A stretch of DNA of 16,147 nt from an uncultured Gammaproteobacteria bacterium (GCA_913009215.1 CAJVXG010000012.1:1-16147); one strand, 5' to 3'. Counted from the stretch's first letter, positions 1 to 7,783 are shown. Program-made: numbers and translations. Notes: generated by a model from the letters alone, not told the origin.

Positions 1-1646
1 CCCGGCATGGAGCTGGTAACGTCGCCTTCTTTTTGCGCCTTGGGTCGACGTGACCCCGATGAAGGCGCGGTGCTGCCGGCATCACCACCGACCACGGTCT
101 CAGCCAGGGTCTCCACCAGGATTTCTTCCGGCACCCCATCGACTATGACGTAAAAAGGGCGTTGTTCTTCAGCCTGGTGTCCCACGCCTTTAACGCGAAT
201 ATGGTAGGTCTCGCCATGCATGGTGATATTAAATTCCGACGGCGTATTTTGCCTGGCGCTGGCACCGCCCTCGGAGGCAGGCAACAAGGCCTCAGGCGCC
301 AGGGTTCCGGAGGCGCGTTCCTCAAGGTACTTGCGGCCGACATCCGGGAACATGGCATAGGTCAGCAGGTCTTCTTCCGAAGTGGCCAGTTTACCGATAT
401 CCTGGCGCAATTGTTCCAGTTCCGGCTCCAGCAAATCGGCCGGACGGCAGTCAATAGGTTTCTGGCTGCCGATAGCTTTGCTGCGTACGGCCTGATTGAT
501 TCCACCGGGGGCTTGCCCGTAGTAACCCTTCAGGTACAGCTTCACTTCATTGGTGATGCTCTTGTAGCGTTCACCTGTTATCACGTTCAGTACCGCCTGG
601 GTACCCACGATTTGCGAGGTCGGAGTCACCAATGGTGGGAAGCCCAGGTCTTCGCGCACCCGGGGTATCTCGGTCAAAACCTCGTTCATGCGGTTTAAGG
701 CCCCTTGTTCTTTCAGTTGATGGGACAGATTGGAGATCATGCCGCCCGGTACCTGGCTCACGGCCACACGGGTGTCGATGCCGGTAAATTCGCTCTCGAA
801 CTGATGATACTTTTTGCGCACTTCGAGAAAGTAAAAACCGATCTCCTCGAGCAGGGCCAGGTCCAGCCCGGCGTTGTGGGGCGTATCCTGAAAAGCCACC
901 ACCATGCTCTCGGTAGGGGAGTGGCTGGTGCCCCAGGACAGGGCGCTGATGGCGGTATCGACATGACGAGCACCATTCTTAACGGCCTCGTACATGCAGA
1001 TATTGGCGATACCGACCGTGGTATGGGAATGGAACGACAATGGCAATTTCACTGCCCTGGTCAATGCGGAAAAAAGCTCAGCGGTCCGTAGCGGGGTTAA
1101 CAGGCCCGCCATGTCTTTGATGCAGAGGCTGTGACAACCCATCTTTTCCAGTTCCCTGGCCTGTTTGATAAAATGTTCGATGGTATGTACCGGGCTTACG
1201 GTATAACAAATAGCGCCCTGGGCGTGTTTGCCCGATTTGACCACGGCATCAATAGACGTTTTCAGGTTGCGCAGGTCGTTCATGGCATCAAAGATACGAA
1301 ACACATCCACACCGTTCTTTGCCGCCTTGGCCACAAAGGCCCTGACCAGGTCATCCGAGTAGTGGCGATACCCCAGCAGATTCTGACCGCGCAGTAACAT
1401 CTGAATCGGTGTGTTCGGTAAAGCCGCTTTGAGCAGGCGCAGACGTTCCCAGGGATCCTCTTTCAGGAAGCGTACGCAGGCGTCAAAGGTAGCGCCGCCC
1501 CAGGCCTCCAGTGACCAGAAACCAACCTGATCCAGCTTGTCGCAGATCGGCAACATGTCTTCCGTGCGCATGCGTGTTGCCAGCAGTGACTGATGGGCAT
1601 CACGTAAAGTCAGATCAGTAATAAAAACTTTGTCAGATACGGTCAT
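1..1646 (-). CDS. pycB: Pyruvate carboxylase subunit B (carboxyltransferase + biotin carrier; OadA/PycB family), C-terminus cut by window edge
   Basis: This subunit moves the carboxyl group from carboxybiotin to pyruvate, giving oxaloacetate. About 548 residues are visible, read from an ATG at 1646. The N-terminal carboxyltransferase barrel shows the RDAHQSLLATRMR motif (metal-ligand Asp16), CIKDMAG with the lysine expected to be carbamylated (Lys177), and the metal ligands HSH (His206, His208). The conserved carboxylase domain follows, then a variable linker and the first residues of the biotinyl domain (VTSSMPG). The biotinylated AMKM motif would lie beyond position 1. It starts 27 bp after the biotin carboxylase gene, so the two are almost certainly one transcript. 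The same family includes the alpha subunit of the sodium-pumping oxaloacetate decarboxylase. Pairing with a biotin carboxylase, rather than with membrane beta and gamma subunits, favours two-subunit pyruvate carboxylase, as in Pseudomonas. The translation was read by hand from the reverse strand. Confidence 0.92.
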   Translation of the reverse strand, partial: MTVSDKVFITDLTLRDAHQSLLATRMRTEDMLPICDKLDQVGFWSLEAWGGATFDACVRFLKEDPWERLRLLKAALPNTPIQMLLRGQNLLGYRHYSDDLVRAFVAKAAKNGVDVFRIFDAMNDLRNLKTSIDAVVKSGKHAQGAICYTVSPVHTIEHFIKQARELEKMGCHSLCIKDMAGLLTPLRTAELFSALTRAVKLPLSFHSHTTVGIANICMYEAVKNGARHVDTAISALSWGTSHSPTESMVVAFQDTPHNAGLDLALLEEIGFYFLEVRKKYHQFESEFTGIDTRVAVSQVPGGMISNLSHQLKEQGALNRMNEVLTEIPRVREDLGFPPLVTPTSQIVGTQAVLNVITGERYKSITNEVKLYLKGYYGQAPGGINQAVRSKAIGSQKPIDCRPADLLEPELEQLRQDIGKLATSEEDLLTYAMFPDVGRKYLEERASGTLAPEALLPASEGGASARQNTPSEFNITMHGETYHIRVKGVGHQAEEQRPFYVIVDGVPEEILVETLAETVVGGDAGSTAPSSGSRRPKAQKEGDVTSSMP

Positions 1647-1673
1647 ATATTGTTTTCCAGGAATGCTTTTTAT

Positions 1674-3092
1674 TTATACGCCATGATACGCAACAATGGC
1701 CGCGGCAATGGCCGCAGCCAGGTCCGCAGGCGGTCTTCGTATGGAATAGTTTATCAGTTCCGGGTGGCTCTCCACGAATCCGGTATCAAATTTAGCGGCA
1801 CGAAAGTCCGGAGATTTCAGTATTTCAAGGTGAAACGGTTTGGTGGTCTTGACACCATAGAGACCGACATCGAGCAAGGCACGCCTTGAGCGATTGATGA
1901 GTTGCTCCCAGGTCAGCGCCCAGACGACCAGTTTGGCGCACATGGAATCGTAGTGCGGAGGAAAATTATAACCGGTATAAATGGCCGCGTCGGTACGTAC
2001 CCCGGGGCCGCCCGCAGAGTAGTAGCGGGTAATCCGGCCAAAATTGGGCAGGAAGTCGTTCTTGGGGTCCTCGGCGTTGATACGAAACTGTATGGCATAA
2101 CCGCGCAAAACAATTTCTTTTTGTTTGTAAGAGATGATTTCACCACTGGCAATACGAATTTGTTCCTGGACGATGTCGATACCGGTAATGGCCTCCGAGA
2201 TGGTGTGCTCTACCTGCAAACGGGTATTCATTTCCATAAAGTAGAATTCGTTTTTGGCGTCCATCAGGAATTCAACCGTGCCGGCATTTTCATAGGCTAC
2301 AGCCCTGGCGGCACGCACCGCCAGTTTGCAGACGTGATCACGCTGTTTCTTGCTGAGTTGTGGGGAGGGTGCGATCTCCACCAGCTTCTGGTGCCGGCGC
2401 TGAATAGAGCAATCGCGTTCAAATAAATGCACTACATTGCCTTTGCTGTCTCCAAGAATCTGTACTTCTATGTGTTTTGGATTAATAACAAACTTTTCCA
2501 GAAACACCTCGGCCCGGCCAAAGGCCTTGGTGGCCTCTGAGACCACGCGCTCGTAATTCTGGCGCAGTTCCTGGGCATCATCACAGCGCCGTATGCCGCG
2601 CCCACCACCACCGGAGGTGGCCTTGAGCATAATCGGGTAACCGATTTTTGCGGCGACAGACAGGGCCTCGTCCAGATCCTTGAGATTATCTTCCGTACCA
2701 GGAATCACCGGCACACCGGCGGTGATCATGGCCTGGCGCGCCTGGGTTTTATCGCCCATACGTGCGAGCACTTCAGCAGAGGGGCCAATAAAGGTGATGC
2801 CACGACGGACACAAATTTCGGCCAGCAGGGGGTTTTCAGACAGAAACCCATATCCTGGATGCAGGGCGTCACAACCGGAGGCAACGGCAATATTAACGAT
2901 ACGGTGCGCGTTCAAATAGCCACCCACCGGATCCGGGCCCAGATTGTAGGCCTCATTGGCCTTTTTCACATGCAACGAGTGACGATCGGCATCAGAGTAA
3001 ATAGCCACAGATTTGATGCCCATTTCGGCACAGGCGCGGACGATGCGGACGGCAATTTCGCCTCTATTTGCTATCAGAATCTTTTTTATCAA
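1674..3092 (-). CDS. pycA: Pyruvate carboxylase subunit A (biotin carboxylase, AccC-like)
   Basis: This is an ATP-grasp biotin carboxylase of 472 aa, which carboxylates protein-bound biotin using ATP and bicarbonate. The order is the usual one: an N-terminal domain (MIKKILIANRGEIAVRI), a central ATP-grasp domain with the glycine-rich loop GGGGRGIRR (161-169) preceded by Lys157, the RDCSIQRRHQK stretch (226-236), and the catalytic block EMNTRLQVEH (287-296). All key residues seem present. The start is a TTG at 3092 with GGGAG five bases upstream; no better ATG fits the family N-terminus. The length matches PycA of Pseudomonas and is slightly longer than the fatty-acid AccC (about 449 aa). Because the carboxyltransferase partner is next door and no accB is present, I assign it to pyruvate carboxylase rather than acetyl-CoA carboxylase. 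A residual possibility is that it serves both. Confidence 0.92.
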   Translation of the reverse strand: MIKKILIANRGEIAVRIVRACAEMGIKSVAIYSDADRHSLHVKKANEAYNLGPDPVGGYLNAHRIVNIAVASGCDALHPGYGFLSENPLLAEICVRRGITFIGPSAEVLARMGDKTQARQAMITAGVPVIPGTEDNLKDLDEALSVAAKIGYPIMLKATSGGGGRGIRRCDDAQELRQNYERVVSEATKAFGRAEVFLEKFVINPKHIEVQILGDSKGNVVHLFERDCSIQRRHQKLVEIAPSPQLSKKQRDHVCKLAVRAARAVAYENAGTVEFLMDAKNEFYFMEMNTRLQVEHTISEAITGIDIVQEQIRIASGEIISYKQKEIVLRGYAIQFRINAEDPKNDFLPNFGRITRYYSAGGPGVRTDAAIYTGYNFPPHYDSMCAKLVVWALTWEQLINRSRRALLDVGLYGVKTTKPFHLEILKSPDFRAAKFDTGFVESHPELINYSIRRPPADLAAAIAAAIVAYHGV

Positions 3093-3150
3093 AATGGCTC
3101 CCGAATCGGTGTTGGGGACATCCCCTGGGTCCCGGACAAGCCGGCCCTGC

Positions 3151-3180
3151 TTTTTACGGAAAAGGGGGGCAGGGTGTCAA
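3151..3180 (-). promoter_or_regulatory. Candidate sigma-70 promoter for pycA-pycB
   Basis: On the minus strand a perfect -35 TTGACA (3180-3175) is followed after 18 bp by TAAAAA (3156-3151), a 4/6 match to the -10 consensus. The start point would fall near 3144, giving a leader of about 50 nt before the TTG start codon. The -35 is strong and the -10 mediocre, so this is a prediction only. Confidence 0.4.
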
Positions 3181-3215
3181 CCTGAAACAGGGGAAAATCC
3201 CGAGATTCCGGTATT

Positions 3216-3244
3216 TTGACACAATATACCCGGAAAGATATGAT
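3216..3244 (+). promoter_or_regulatory. Near-consensus sigma-70 promoter heading the yceD-rpmF-plsX-fab cluster
   Basis: TTGACA (3216-3221), a 17-bp spacer and TATGAT (3239-3244) match the sigma-70 consensus at 11 of 12 positions with ideal spacing. Transcription would start at about 3251, only a few bases before the yceD ATG at 3254. It lies in the divergent intergenic region and is the obvious candidate to drive the head of the plus-strand cluster. Confidence 0.7.
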
Positions 3245-3253
3245 GCGCGCCTT

Positions 3254-3742
3254 ATGTCGGGCCGGATACCAGCACATATCGACCCATTTCGCTTTGCCGA
3301 CCTGGGTAACAGGCTCAGTGGGACTATCCCGATTACTGAACTGAGCAGGCTGTGCCAGGTCTGTAACAAGGCCAACAGTACGCTGGAACTGGACATGTCA
3401 TTCAGCAAGGGTGATGGGCCTGCCATTATGCAGGGCAATATCAGCGGTAATTTGATGCTGGCTTGCCAACGTTGTCTGGAACCCATGAGGCATGATATAG
3501 ACCTGGGAAGCAGGTTTTATTTTTCACGCCCCGGGTTACGGCATAATGGTATTGATGATGTTGATGTTATTGTCGTTGAGGGCGAACTGGATTTGTATGC
3601 CTTGATCGAGGATGAGGTGTTGCTGTCCTTGCCCATGATTATAATGCATGCTGCCAGGGAGTGTCCGGCCGCCGCATTGATGGCAGAAAAAGATGAGGCA
3701 AAACTGCAGAAACAGAACCCGTTTGCAGTTTTGAAGAACTAG
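3254..3742 (+). CDS. yceD: YceD family protein (DUF177), linked to 23S rRNA/ribosome assembly
   Basis: This is a 162-aa member of the YceD/DUF177 family, which nearly always sits directly upstream of rpmF; members have been tied to 23S rRNA accumulation, but the exact activity is not settled. Visible family features are the CQRC pair (Cys71, Cys74), the acidic block GELDLYALIEDEVLLSLP (110-127) and the conserved C-terminal QNPFAVLKN. The ATG at 3254 is chosen because HIDPFRFADLGNRLSG aligns with the E. coli N-terminus. The same frame is open further upstream to 3068, but that extension is not family-like and would run through the promoter. No Shine-Dalgarno is visible before this ATG, which fits a leaderless or nearly leaderless message. 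E. coli YceD is about 173 aa. Confidence 0.9.
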   Translation: MSGRIPAHIDPFRFADLGNRLSGTIPITELSRLCQVCNKANSTLELDMSFSKGDGPAIMQGNISGNLMLACQRCLEPMRHDIDLGSRFYFSRPGLRHNGIDDVDVIVVEGELDLYALIEDEVLLSLPMIIMHAARECPAAALMAEKDEAKLQKQNPFAVLKN

Positions 3743-3750
3743 TTTATAAA
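3723..3750 (+). promoter_or_regulatory. Weak candidate internal promoter before rpmF
   Basis: TTGCAG (3723-3728), a 16-bp spacer and TATAAA (3745-3750) could form an internal promoter at the end of yceD. The -10 matches 5/6 but the -35 only 3/6. The -10 lies inside the 10-bp palindrome GTTTATAAAC (3742-3751). Confidence 0.28.
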
Positions 3751-3762
3751 CGGGCCTGAAAG

Positions 3763-3778
3763 TGTGGGGAAACCCATA
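3763..3778 (+). other. GNRA-tetraloop hairpin in the rpmF leader
   Basis: The RNA UGUGGG-GAAA-CCCAUA would form a 6-bp stem (U3763-A3778 through G3768-C3773, with one G-U pair) closed by a GAAA tetraloop. It ends about 10 nt before the rpmF Shine-Dalgarno. There is no U-tract, so it is not a terminator. A role in mRNA processing, stability or translation control of L32 is possible but unproven. Confidence 0.45.
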
Positions 3779-3801
3779 GACTTATTGAAGAGGAAATTAC
3801 C

Positions 3802-3981
3802 ATGGCTGTTCAAAAGAACAAAAAGAGTCCTTCGCGTCGCAACATGCGTCGGTCACACGATGCCTTAAGTGGCCCGGACTTATCTATTGATAAAACCAGT
3901 GGCGAAACCCATCGGCGTCATCATGTCAGTGCCGATGGCTTTTATCGTGGCAAGAAGGTTATTGAGAACACGGCAGAGTAA
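3802..3981 (+). CDS. rpmF: 50S ribosomal protein L32
   Basis: This 59-aa, strongly basic protein is a component of the large ribosomal subunit. It begins MAVQKNKKSPSRRNMRRSHD and continues with the DKTSGETHRRHHVSADGFYRG block, very close to E. coli L32 (57 aa). It has no zinc-ribbon cysteines, so it is the C-minus form. The ATG at 3802 is preceded by AGAGGA at good spacing. It follows yceD by 59 bp and precedes plsX by 35 bp; yceD-rpmF-plsX is a widely conserved bacterial order that couples ribosome and lipid synthesis. Confidence 0.97.
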   Translation: MAVQKNKKSPSRRNMRRSHDALSGPDLSIDKTSGETHRRHHVSADGFYRGKKVIENTAE

Positions 3982-4016
3982 CGCCACTGTTTCCCCGTTG
4001 ATTGAGGACTGATCCG

Positions 4017-5039
4017 GTGACCGCTACGATTGCCCTGGATGCAATGGGTGGTGATCACGGGGTGCGTGTTACCGTGCCTGCCGCCATTTCCATGCTGCGC
4101 AAGGAGCCTGAGCTCAAGCTCATCCTGGTCGGTGATCAACCACAGATTCGGGACGCGTTAGAGGCTCGTGGCGCCAGTGAAAACGAACGTCTTTCGATAT
4201 TTCATGCCTCCCAGGTGGTCGGCATGGACGAACACCCAGCACAAGCCTTACGCAGAAAAAAAGACTCTTCCATGCGGGTAGCTATCAACCTGGTGAAGGA
4301 AGGCAGCGCGGAGGGTTGTGTTAGCGCCGGTAATACCGGCGCCCTGATGGCGACCGCCCGCTTTGTCCTGAAGACCTTGCCCGGCATTGGCCGTCCCGCC
4401 ATATGTACCACTCTGCCTACCATGCACGACCATGTCCATATCCTGGATCTCGGGGCCAATGTCGATTGCACACCGGAACAATTATTTCAGTTTGCCTTAA
4501 TGGGTTCCATCCTGGTGCAGACGGTAGAGCAAAAAGAAAATCCTACTATTGGCCTGCTGAATATTGGAGAAGAGGACATCAAGGGTAACAGCACGGTTAA
4601 AAAAGCGGCGGAACTGCTAAGAGACAGCAGTTTAAATTATATCGGATATATTGAAGGCGATGAAATATATACTGGTGACTACGATGTCGTGGTCTGCGAT
4701 GGTTTTGTTGGTAATGTGGCGCTGAAAACCAGCGAAGGTTTGGTACAAATGATCACGCATTTTCTGCGCCAGGAATTCAAACGCAATATTTTCCGGAAAT
4801 TGACCGCCCTTGCGGCATTACCGGCATTAAAAGCCTTTCGACGCCGGCTGGATCCCCGTCGCTATAACGGCGCCAGTCTGGTGGGCCTGAACGGTATCGT
4901 TATCAAGAGTCACGGTGGCGCCGACCGGCTGGCGTTTGAGTATGCTATTTATGAGGCCATGCATGAGATCAAGAAACAGTTGCCCACTCAAATCAGTGCA
5001 CAACTGACACCCGCCGCTAACCAGAAGGCGATGTCGTAA
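4017..5039 (+). CDS. plsX: Phosphate acyltransferase PlsX (acyl-ACP:phosphate)
   Basis: PlsX converts acyl-ACP and phosphate to acyl-phosphate, the donor for PlsY in phospholipid synthesis, and acts as a peripheral membrane enzyme. The 340-aa product shows the N-terminal DAMGGDHG (8-15), the SAGNTGAL block (103-110) and the later FVGNVALKTSEG and SHGGADR motifs, all typical of the family. I place the start at GTG 4017: GAGGA at 4004-4008 lies 8 bases upstream, and MTATIALDAMGGD matches the family N-terminus. An in-frame TTG at 4002 overlaps that ribosome binding site and would add five unneeded residues. The stop codon overlaps the fabH ATG by one base (TAATG), pointing to translational coupling. 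Confidence 0.96.
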   Translation: MTATIALDAMGGDHGVRVTVPAAISMLRKEPELKLILVGDQPQIRDALEARGASENERLSIFHASQVVGMDEHPAQALRRKKDSSMRVAINLVKEGSAEGCVSAGNTGALMATARFVLKTLPGIGRPAICTTLPTMHDHVHILDLGANVDCTPEQLFQFALMGSILVQTVEQKENPTIGLLNIGEEDIKGNSTVKKAAELLRDSSLNYIGYIEGDEIYTGDYDVVVCDGFVGNVALKTSEGLVQMITHFLRQEFKRNIFRKLTALAALPALKAFRRRLDPRRYNGASLVGLNGIVIKSHGGADRLAFEYAIYEAMHEIKKQLPTQISAQLTPAANQKAMS

Positions 5040-6004
5040 TGTACGCGCGTATCACAGGTACTGGTGGCTATTTGCCGGAAAAGGTGCTGACCAACAAGGA
5101 GCTGGAAAAGATGGTCGACACCACTGATGACTGGATAGTCAGCCGCACCGGTATTCGTGAGCGCCATATTGCGGCCGATAATGAAACCACCAGCAGTCTG
5201 GCTGAGGCCGCGGCCAGGGAGGCCATTGCTGCGGCAAACCTGACACCTGCTGATATTGATCTTATCATCGTTGCTACCACAACCCCGGATCAGGTATTCC
5301 CGAGTACGGCCTGCCTGTTGCAAGACCGTCTTGATATCCACGGTTGTCCGGCATTTGATGTGCAGGCAGTCTGTACCGGCTTTGTTTACGCCATGGCTAT
5401 TGCCGAGAAATTTATTCGCACGGAAACCGCGCGGCATGCCCTGGTTGTCGGTGCCGAGACCTTGTCCCGGATTACAGACTGGAGCGATCGCGGGACCTGT
5501 GTCTTGTTCGGTGATGGTGCCGGCGCCATCGTACTGTCAGCGTCTGATGAGCCGGGCATAATATCCACACACCTGCATGCCGACGGCAAATTCAAGGATT
5601 TGCTCAAAGTACCGGCAGGTATTTCGCAGGGCTACGACAAGGTTAGAAAGAGCGAGGCCTTCATGCACATGAAAGGCAGCGATGTATTCAAGGTGGCCGT
5701 GAATACCCTGGGACGTATTGTTGATGAAACCCTGGAGGCCAACAAGCTGCAAAAAACGGATATTCAATGGCTGGTGCCGCACCAGGCCAATACACGAATT
5801 ATCCTGGCTACGGCAAAAAAACTGGGTATGTCCATGGACCAGGTCGTGGTTACGGTGGATAAGCATGGCAATACCTCCGCCGCATCCGTCCCCCTGGCGC
5901 TGGATGTTGCGGTTCGTGATGGTCGTATACAGCGTGGGGACAAGATACTGCTTGAGGCCTTTGGTGGAGGTTTTACCTGGGGCGCGGTGTTGGCAAATTA
6001 CTGA
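5039..6004 (+). CDS. fabH: Beta-ketoacyl-ACP synthase III
   Basis: FabH starts fatty-acid synthesis by condensing acetyl-CoA with malonyl-ACP to acetoacetyl-ACP. The 321-aa protein has the complete Cys-His-Asn triad: Cys112 in QAVCTGF, His248 in VPHQANTR and Asn278 in KHGNTSAAS. The GDGAGA glycine loop is at 158-163. The N-terminus (MYARITGTGGYLPEKVLTN) is standard for initiating KAS III rather than the related AlkQ- or PqsD-like enzymes. Position directly after plsX and before fabD is the canonical order. Start and stop are unambiguous because the ATG overlaps the plsX stop. Confidence 0.97.
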   Translation: MYARITGTGGYLPEKVLTNKELEKMVDTTDDWIVSRTGIRERHIAADNETTSSLAEAAAREAIAAANLTPADIDLIIVATTTPDQVFPSTACLLQDRLDIHGCPAFDVQAVCTGFVYAMAIAEKFIRTETARHALVVGAETLSRITDWSDRGTCVLFGDGAGAIVLSASDEPGIISTHLHADGKFKDLLKVPAGISQGYDKVRKSEAFMHMKGSDVFKVAVNTLGRIVDETLEANKLQKTDIQWLVPHQANTRIILATAKKLGMSMDQVVVTVDKHGNTSAASVPLALDVAVRDGRIQRGDKILLEAFGGGFTWGAVLANY

Positions 6005-6046
6005 GAATCGATTTGTATCGAATAGCTTAATTTTGAAGGAAGAGTA

Positions 6047-6985
6047 ATGTCGCTAGCGTTTGTATTTCCTGGTCAAGGTTCACAGTCTGTCGGTATGCTG
6101 GGCGATCTGGCACAGCAATATAGTGTGGTTAAAGACACCTTTATGGAGGCTGCTGATGCCTTATCAGTACCGTTATGGGATATTGTTTGTAATGGACCTG
6201 AAGAGCAATTAAACCAGACACAAACGACACAACCCGCCATGTTGGCTGCCGGCGTGGCGGTATGGCGGGTATGGCAGCAACGGGGTGGCGCCAAACCCGA
6301 GCTCATGGCCGGACACAGCCTCGGTGAATACACCGCTTTGGTATGTGCCGATGCACTTGGCTTTGTGGATGCGGTAAAACTGGTTGCCGATAGAGCACGT
6401 TTTATGCAGGAGGCCGTACCCGTAGGGCAGGGCACCATGGCCGCCATTATTGGTCTCGAAGATGATGCGGTACAAACATTATGTAAAGACAATGCCCAGT
6501 CCCAGGTGCTGGAGCCGGTCAATTTTAATTCGCCCGGTCAGGTCGTTATTGCCGGGAACAGCGAGGCAGTCAATCGCGCCGTGGAAAATGCCAGGGCTGC
6601 CGGGGCCAAACGCGCGCTTTTGTTGCCGGTGAGCGTGCCGTCCCATTGTGCGCTAATGCAACCGGCCGCGGAAAAAATGGCACAACGACTCCAGGATGTA
6701 GCCATACAAGCGCCTACAATACCGGTGATCCATAATAGTCACGTTAAATCAGAAGCGGAAGCCGATGCCATACGCAGTGCGTTGGTACAGCAGATCAAGG
6801 CGCCGGTGCGTTGGGCAGGGACTATACAGGCCATGGCGGCTATGGGCGTGGATTTTGTGATTGAAGCAGGGCCGGGCAAGGTGCTGTCCGGTCTCAACAG
6901 GCGTATCGATAAACAGCTGAAAACACAGCCGGTCTTTGATACCAAAACGCTTGAGCAAGGTCTTGAACAGCTCGTTACCAGCTAA
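6047..6985 (+). CDS. fabD: Malonyl-CoA:ACP transacylase
   Basis: FabD loads malonyl groups from malonyl-CoA onto ACP, supplying every elongation step. The 312-aa protein has the oxyanion-hole motif FPGQGSQSVGM near the N-terminus, the nucleophile elbow GHSLGEYTAL (Ser91), Arg116 in the ADRARFMQ segment for binding the malonyl carboxylate, and the catalytic His200 in VPSHCALM. These align one residue off the E. coli Ser92/Arg117/His201 set. A purine-rich AAGGAAG Shine-Dalgarno precedes the ATG. It lies 42 bp after fabH and 23 bp before fabG in the same transcription unit. Confidence 0.97.
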   Translation: MSLAFVFPGQGSQSVGMLGDLAQQYSVVKDTFMEAADALSVPLWDIVCNGPEEQLNQTQTTQPAMLAAGVAVWRVWQQRGGAKPELMAGHSLGEYTALVCADALGFVDAVKLVADRARFMQEAVPVGQGTMAAIIGLEDDAVQTLCKDNAQSQVLEPVNFNSPGQVVIAGNSEAVNRAVENARAAGAKRALLLPVSVPSHCALMQPAAEKMAQRLQDVAIQAPTIPVIHNSHVKSEAEADAIRSALVQQIKAPVRWAGTIQAMAAMGVDFVIEAGPGKVLSGLNRRIDKQLKTQPVFDTKTLEQGLEQLVTS

Positions 6986-7008
6986 ACAAATCATTCAGGA
7001 GTTCAACA

Positions 7009-7749
7009 GTGTTGGAAAATGAAATTGCATTGGTTACCGGGGCAAGTCGCGGTATTGGTCAGTCTATTGCCGTGGCGCTGGGACAGGCCGGGGCCGTGGT
7101 CATAGCAACCGCAACTTCAAGTAATGGTGCAGGAAATATTACTAAGTATTTGAATGAAAACAATATTAAAGGTCAAGGTATGGTGCTGGACGTGACCGAT
7201 GCCGATAGTGTGGACGCCTTATTGAAATCCATCAAAGACGTCTTTTCTGCCCCCAGCATCCTGGTCAATAATGCCGGCATTACTCGCGATAACCTGTTGA
7301 TACGTATGAAGGATGAAGAATGGGACGACATCATGGAAACCAATCTGAAATCGCTGTTTCGGCTCAGTAAAGCCTGTCTACGCGCCATGACCAAGGCCCG
7401 TAAGGGCCGTATTATCAATATCAGCTCTGTGGTGGGCAATACCGGAAACCCGGGGCAAGTGAACTATGCGGCGGCAAAAGCAGGCGTTATCGGCTTTACC
7501 AAGTCATTGGCGCGAGAGCTTGGCTCCCGGAATATAACGGTTAATGCCGTAGCCCCCGGTTTTATCGACACCGACATGACCAGGGCGCTGCCGGACGAGC
7601 AAAAACAGGCCTTATTAGCGCAAATTCCATTAGGACGCCTTGGTACGGTGGAAGAGGTCGCTGGGGCAGTGGTATTTCTGGCACAGCCCTCCAACGGATA
7701 TATCACCGGCAGCACCATCCACGTCAATGGTGGCATGTACATGAATTAA
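7009..7749 (+). CDS. fabG: 3-oxoacyl-ACP reductase
   Basis: FabG is the NADPH-dependent ketoreductase that reduces 3-oxoacyl-ACP in each elongation round. The 246-aa short-chain dehydrogenase has the cofactor loop TGASRGIG (10-17), NNAG (87-90), the catalytic Ser140, Tyr153 and Lys157 (SSVVGNTGNPGQVNYAAAK) and the C-terminal TGSTIHVNGGMYMN tail typical of genuine FabG. The start is GTG 7009, with AGGAG seven bases upstream; the adjacent TTG at 7012 is less well placed. Many SDR genes look alike, but the fabD-fabG-acpP context removes doubt. Confidence 0.97.
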   Translation: MLENEIALVTGASRGIGQSIAVALGQAGAVVIATATSSNGAGNITKYLNENNIKGQGMVLDVTDADSVDALLKSIKDVFSAPSILVNNAGITRDNLLIRMKDEEWDDIMETNLKSLFRLSKACLRAMTKARKGRIINISSVVGNTGNPGQVNYAAAKAGVIGFTKSLARELGSRNITVNAVAPGFIDTDMTRALPDEQKQALLAQIPLGRLGTVEEVAGAVVFLAQPSNGYITGSTIHVNGGMYMN

Positions 7750-7763
7750 GCCCGAAAAACCCC

Positions 7764-7783
7764 TGTCTCTAGACACATGACAG
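7764..7783 (+). repeat. Dyad between fabG and acpP
   Basis: The 12-mer TGTCTCTAGACA (7764-7775) has two 5-base complementary arms, and CTGTC (7763-7767) can alternatively pair with GACAG (7779-7783). It lies in the 101-bp gap before acpP. A TAGACA at 7770-7775 could act as a -35 (5/6), but only a poor -10 (TTAACT, 7793-7798) follows at 17 bp. It may be a mRNA fold or part of an acpP promoter. Confidence 0.25.

Noticed and set aside
162..1397. Several open frames on the plus strand (162-698, 705-1091, 1131-1397)
   Set aside because: They lie opposite pycB, which has all family motifs in an uninterrupted minus-strand frame; their translations look like no protein and are antisense shadows.
1902..2426. 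174-codon plus-strand open frame inside pycA
   Set aside because: It is antisense to the ATP-grasp core of biotin carboxylase and has no ribosome site or recognisable motif.
3068..3253. Upstream extension of the yceD frame
   Set aside because: The extra 62 residues are not found in the YceD family, would overlap pycA and run through the strong promoter.
4002..4016. TTG start for plsX
   Set aside because: It overlaps the ribosome binding site that fits the GTG at 4017, and the family N-terminus begins at the GTG.
6008..6021. TCGAT/ATCGA inverted repeat between fabH and fabD
   Set aside because: Only five base pairs, no U-tract and no promoter context; expected by chance.
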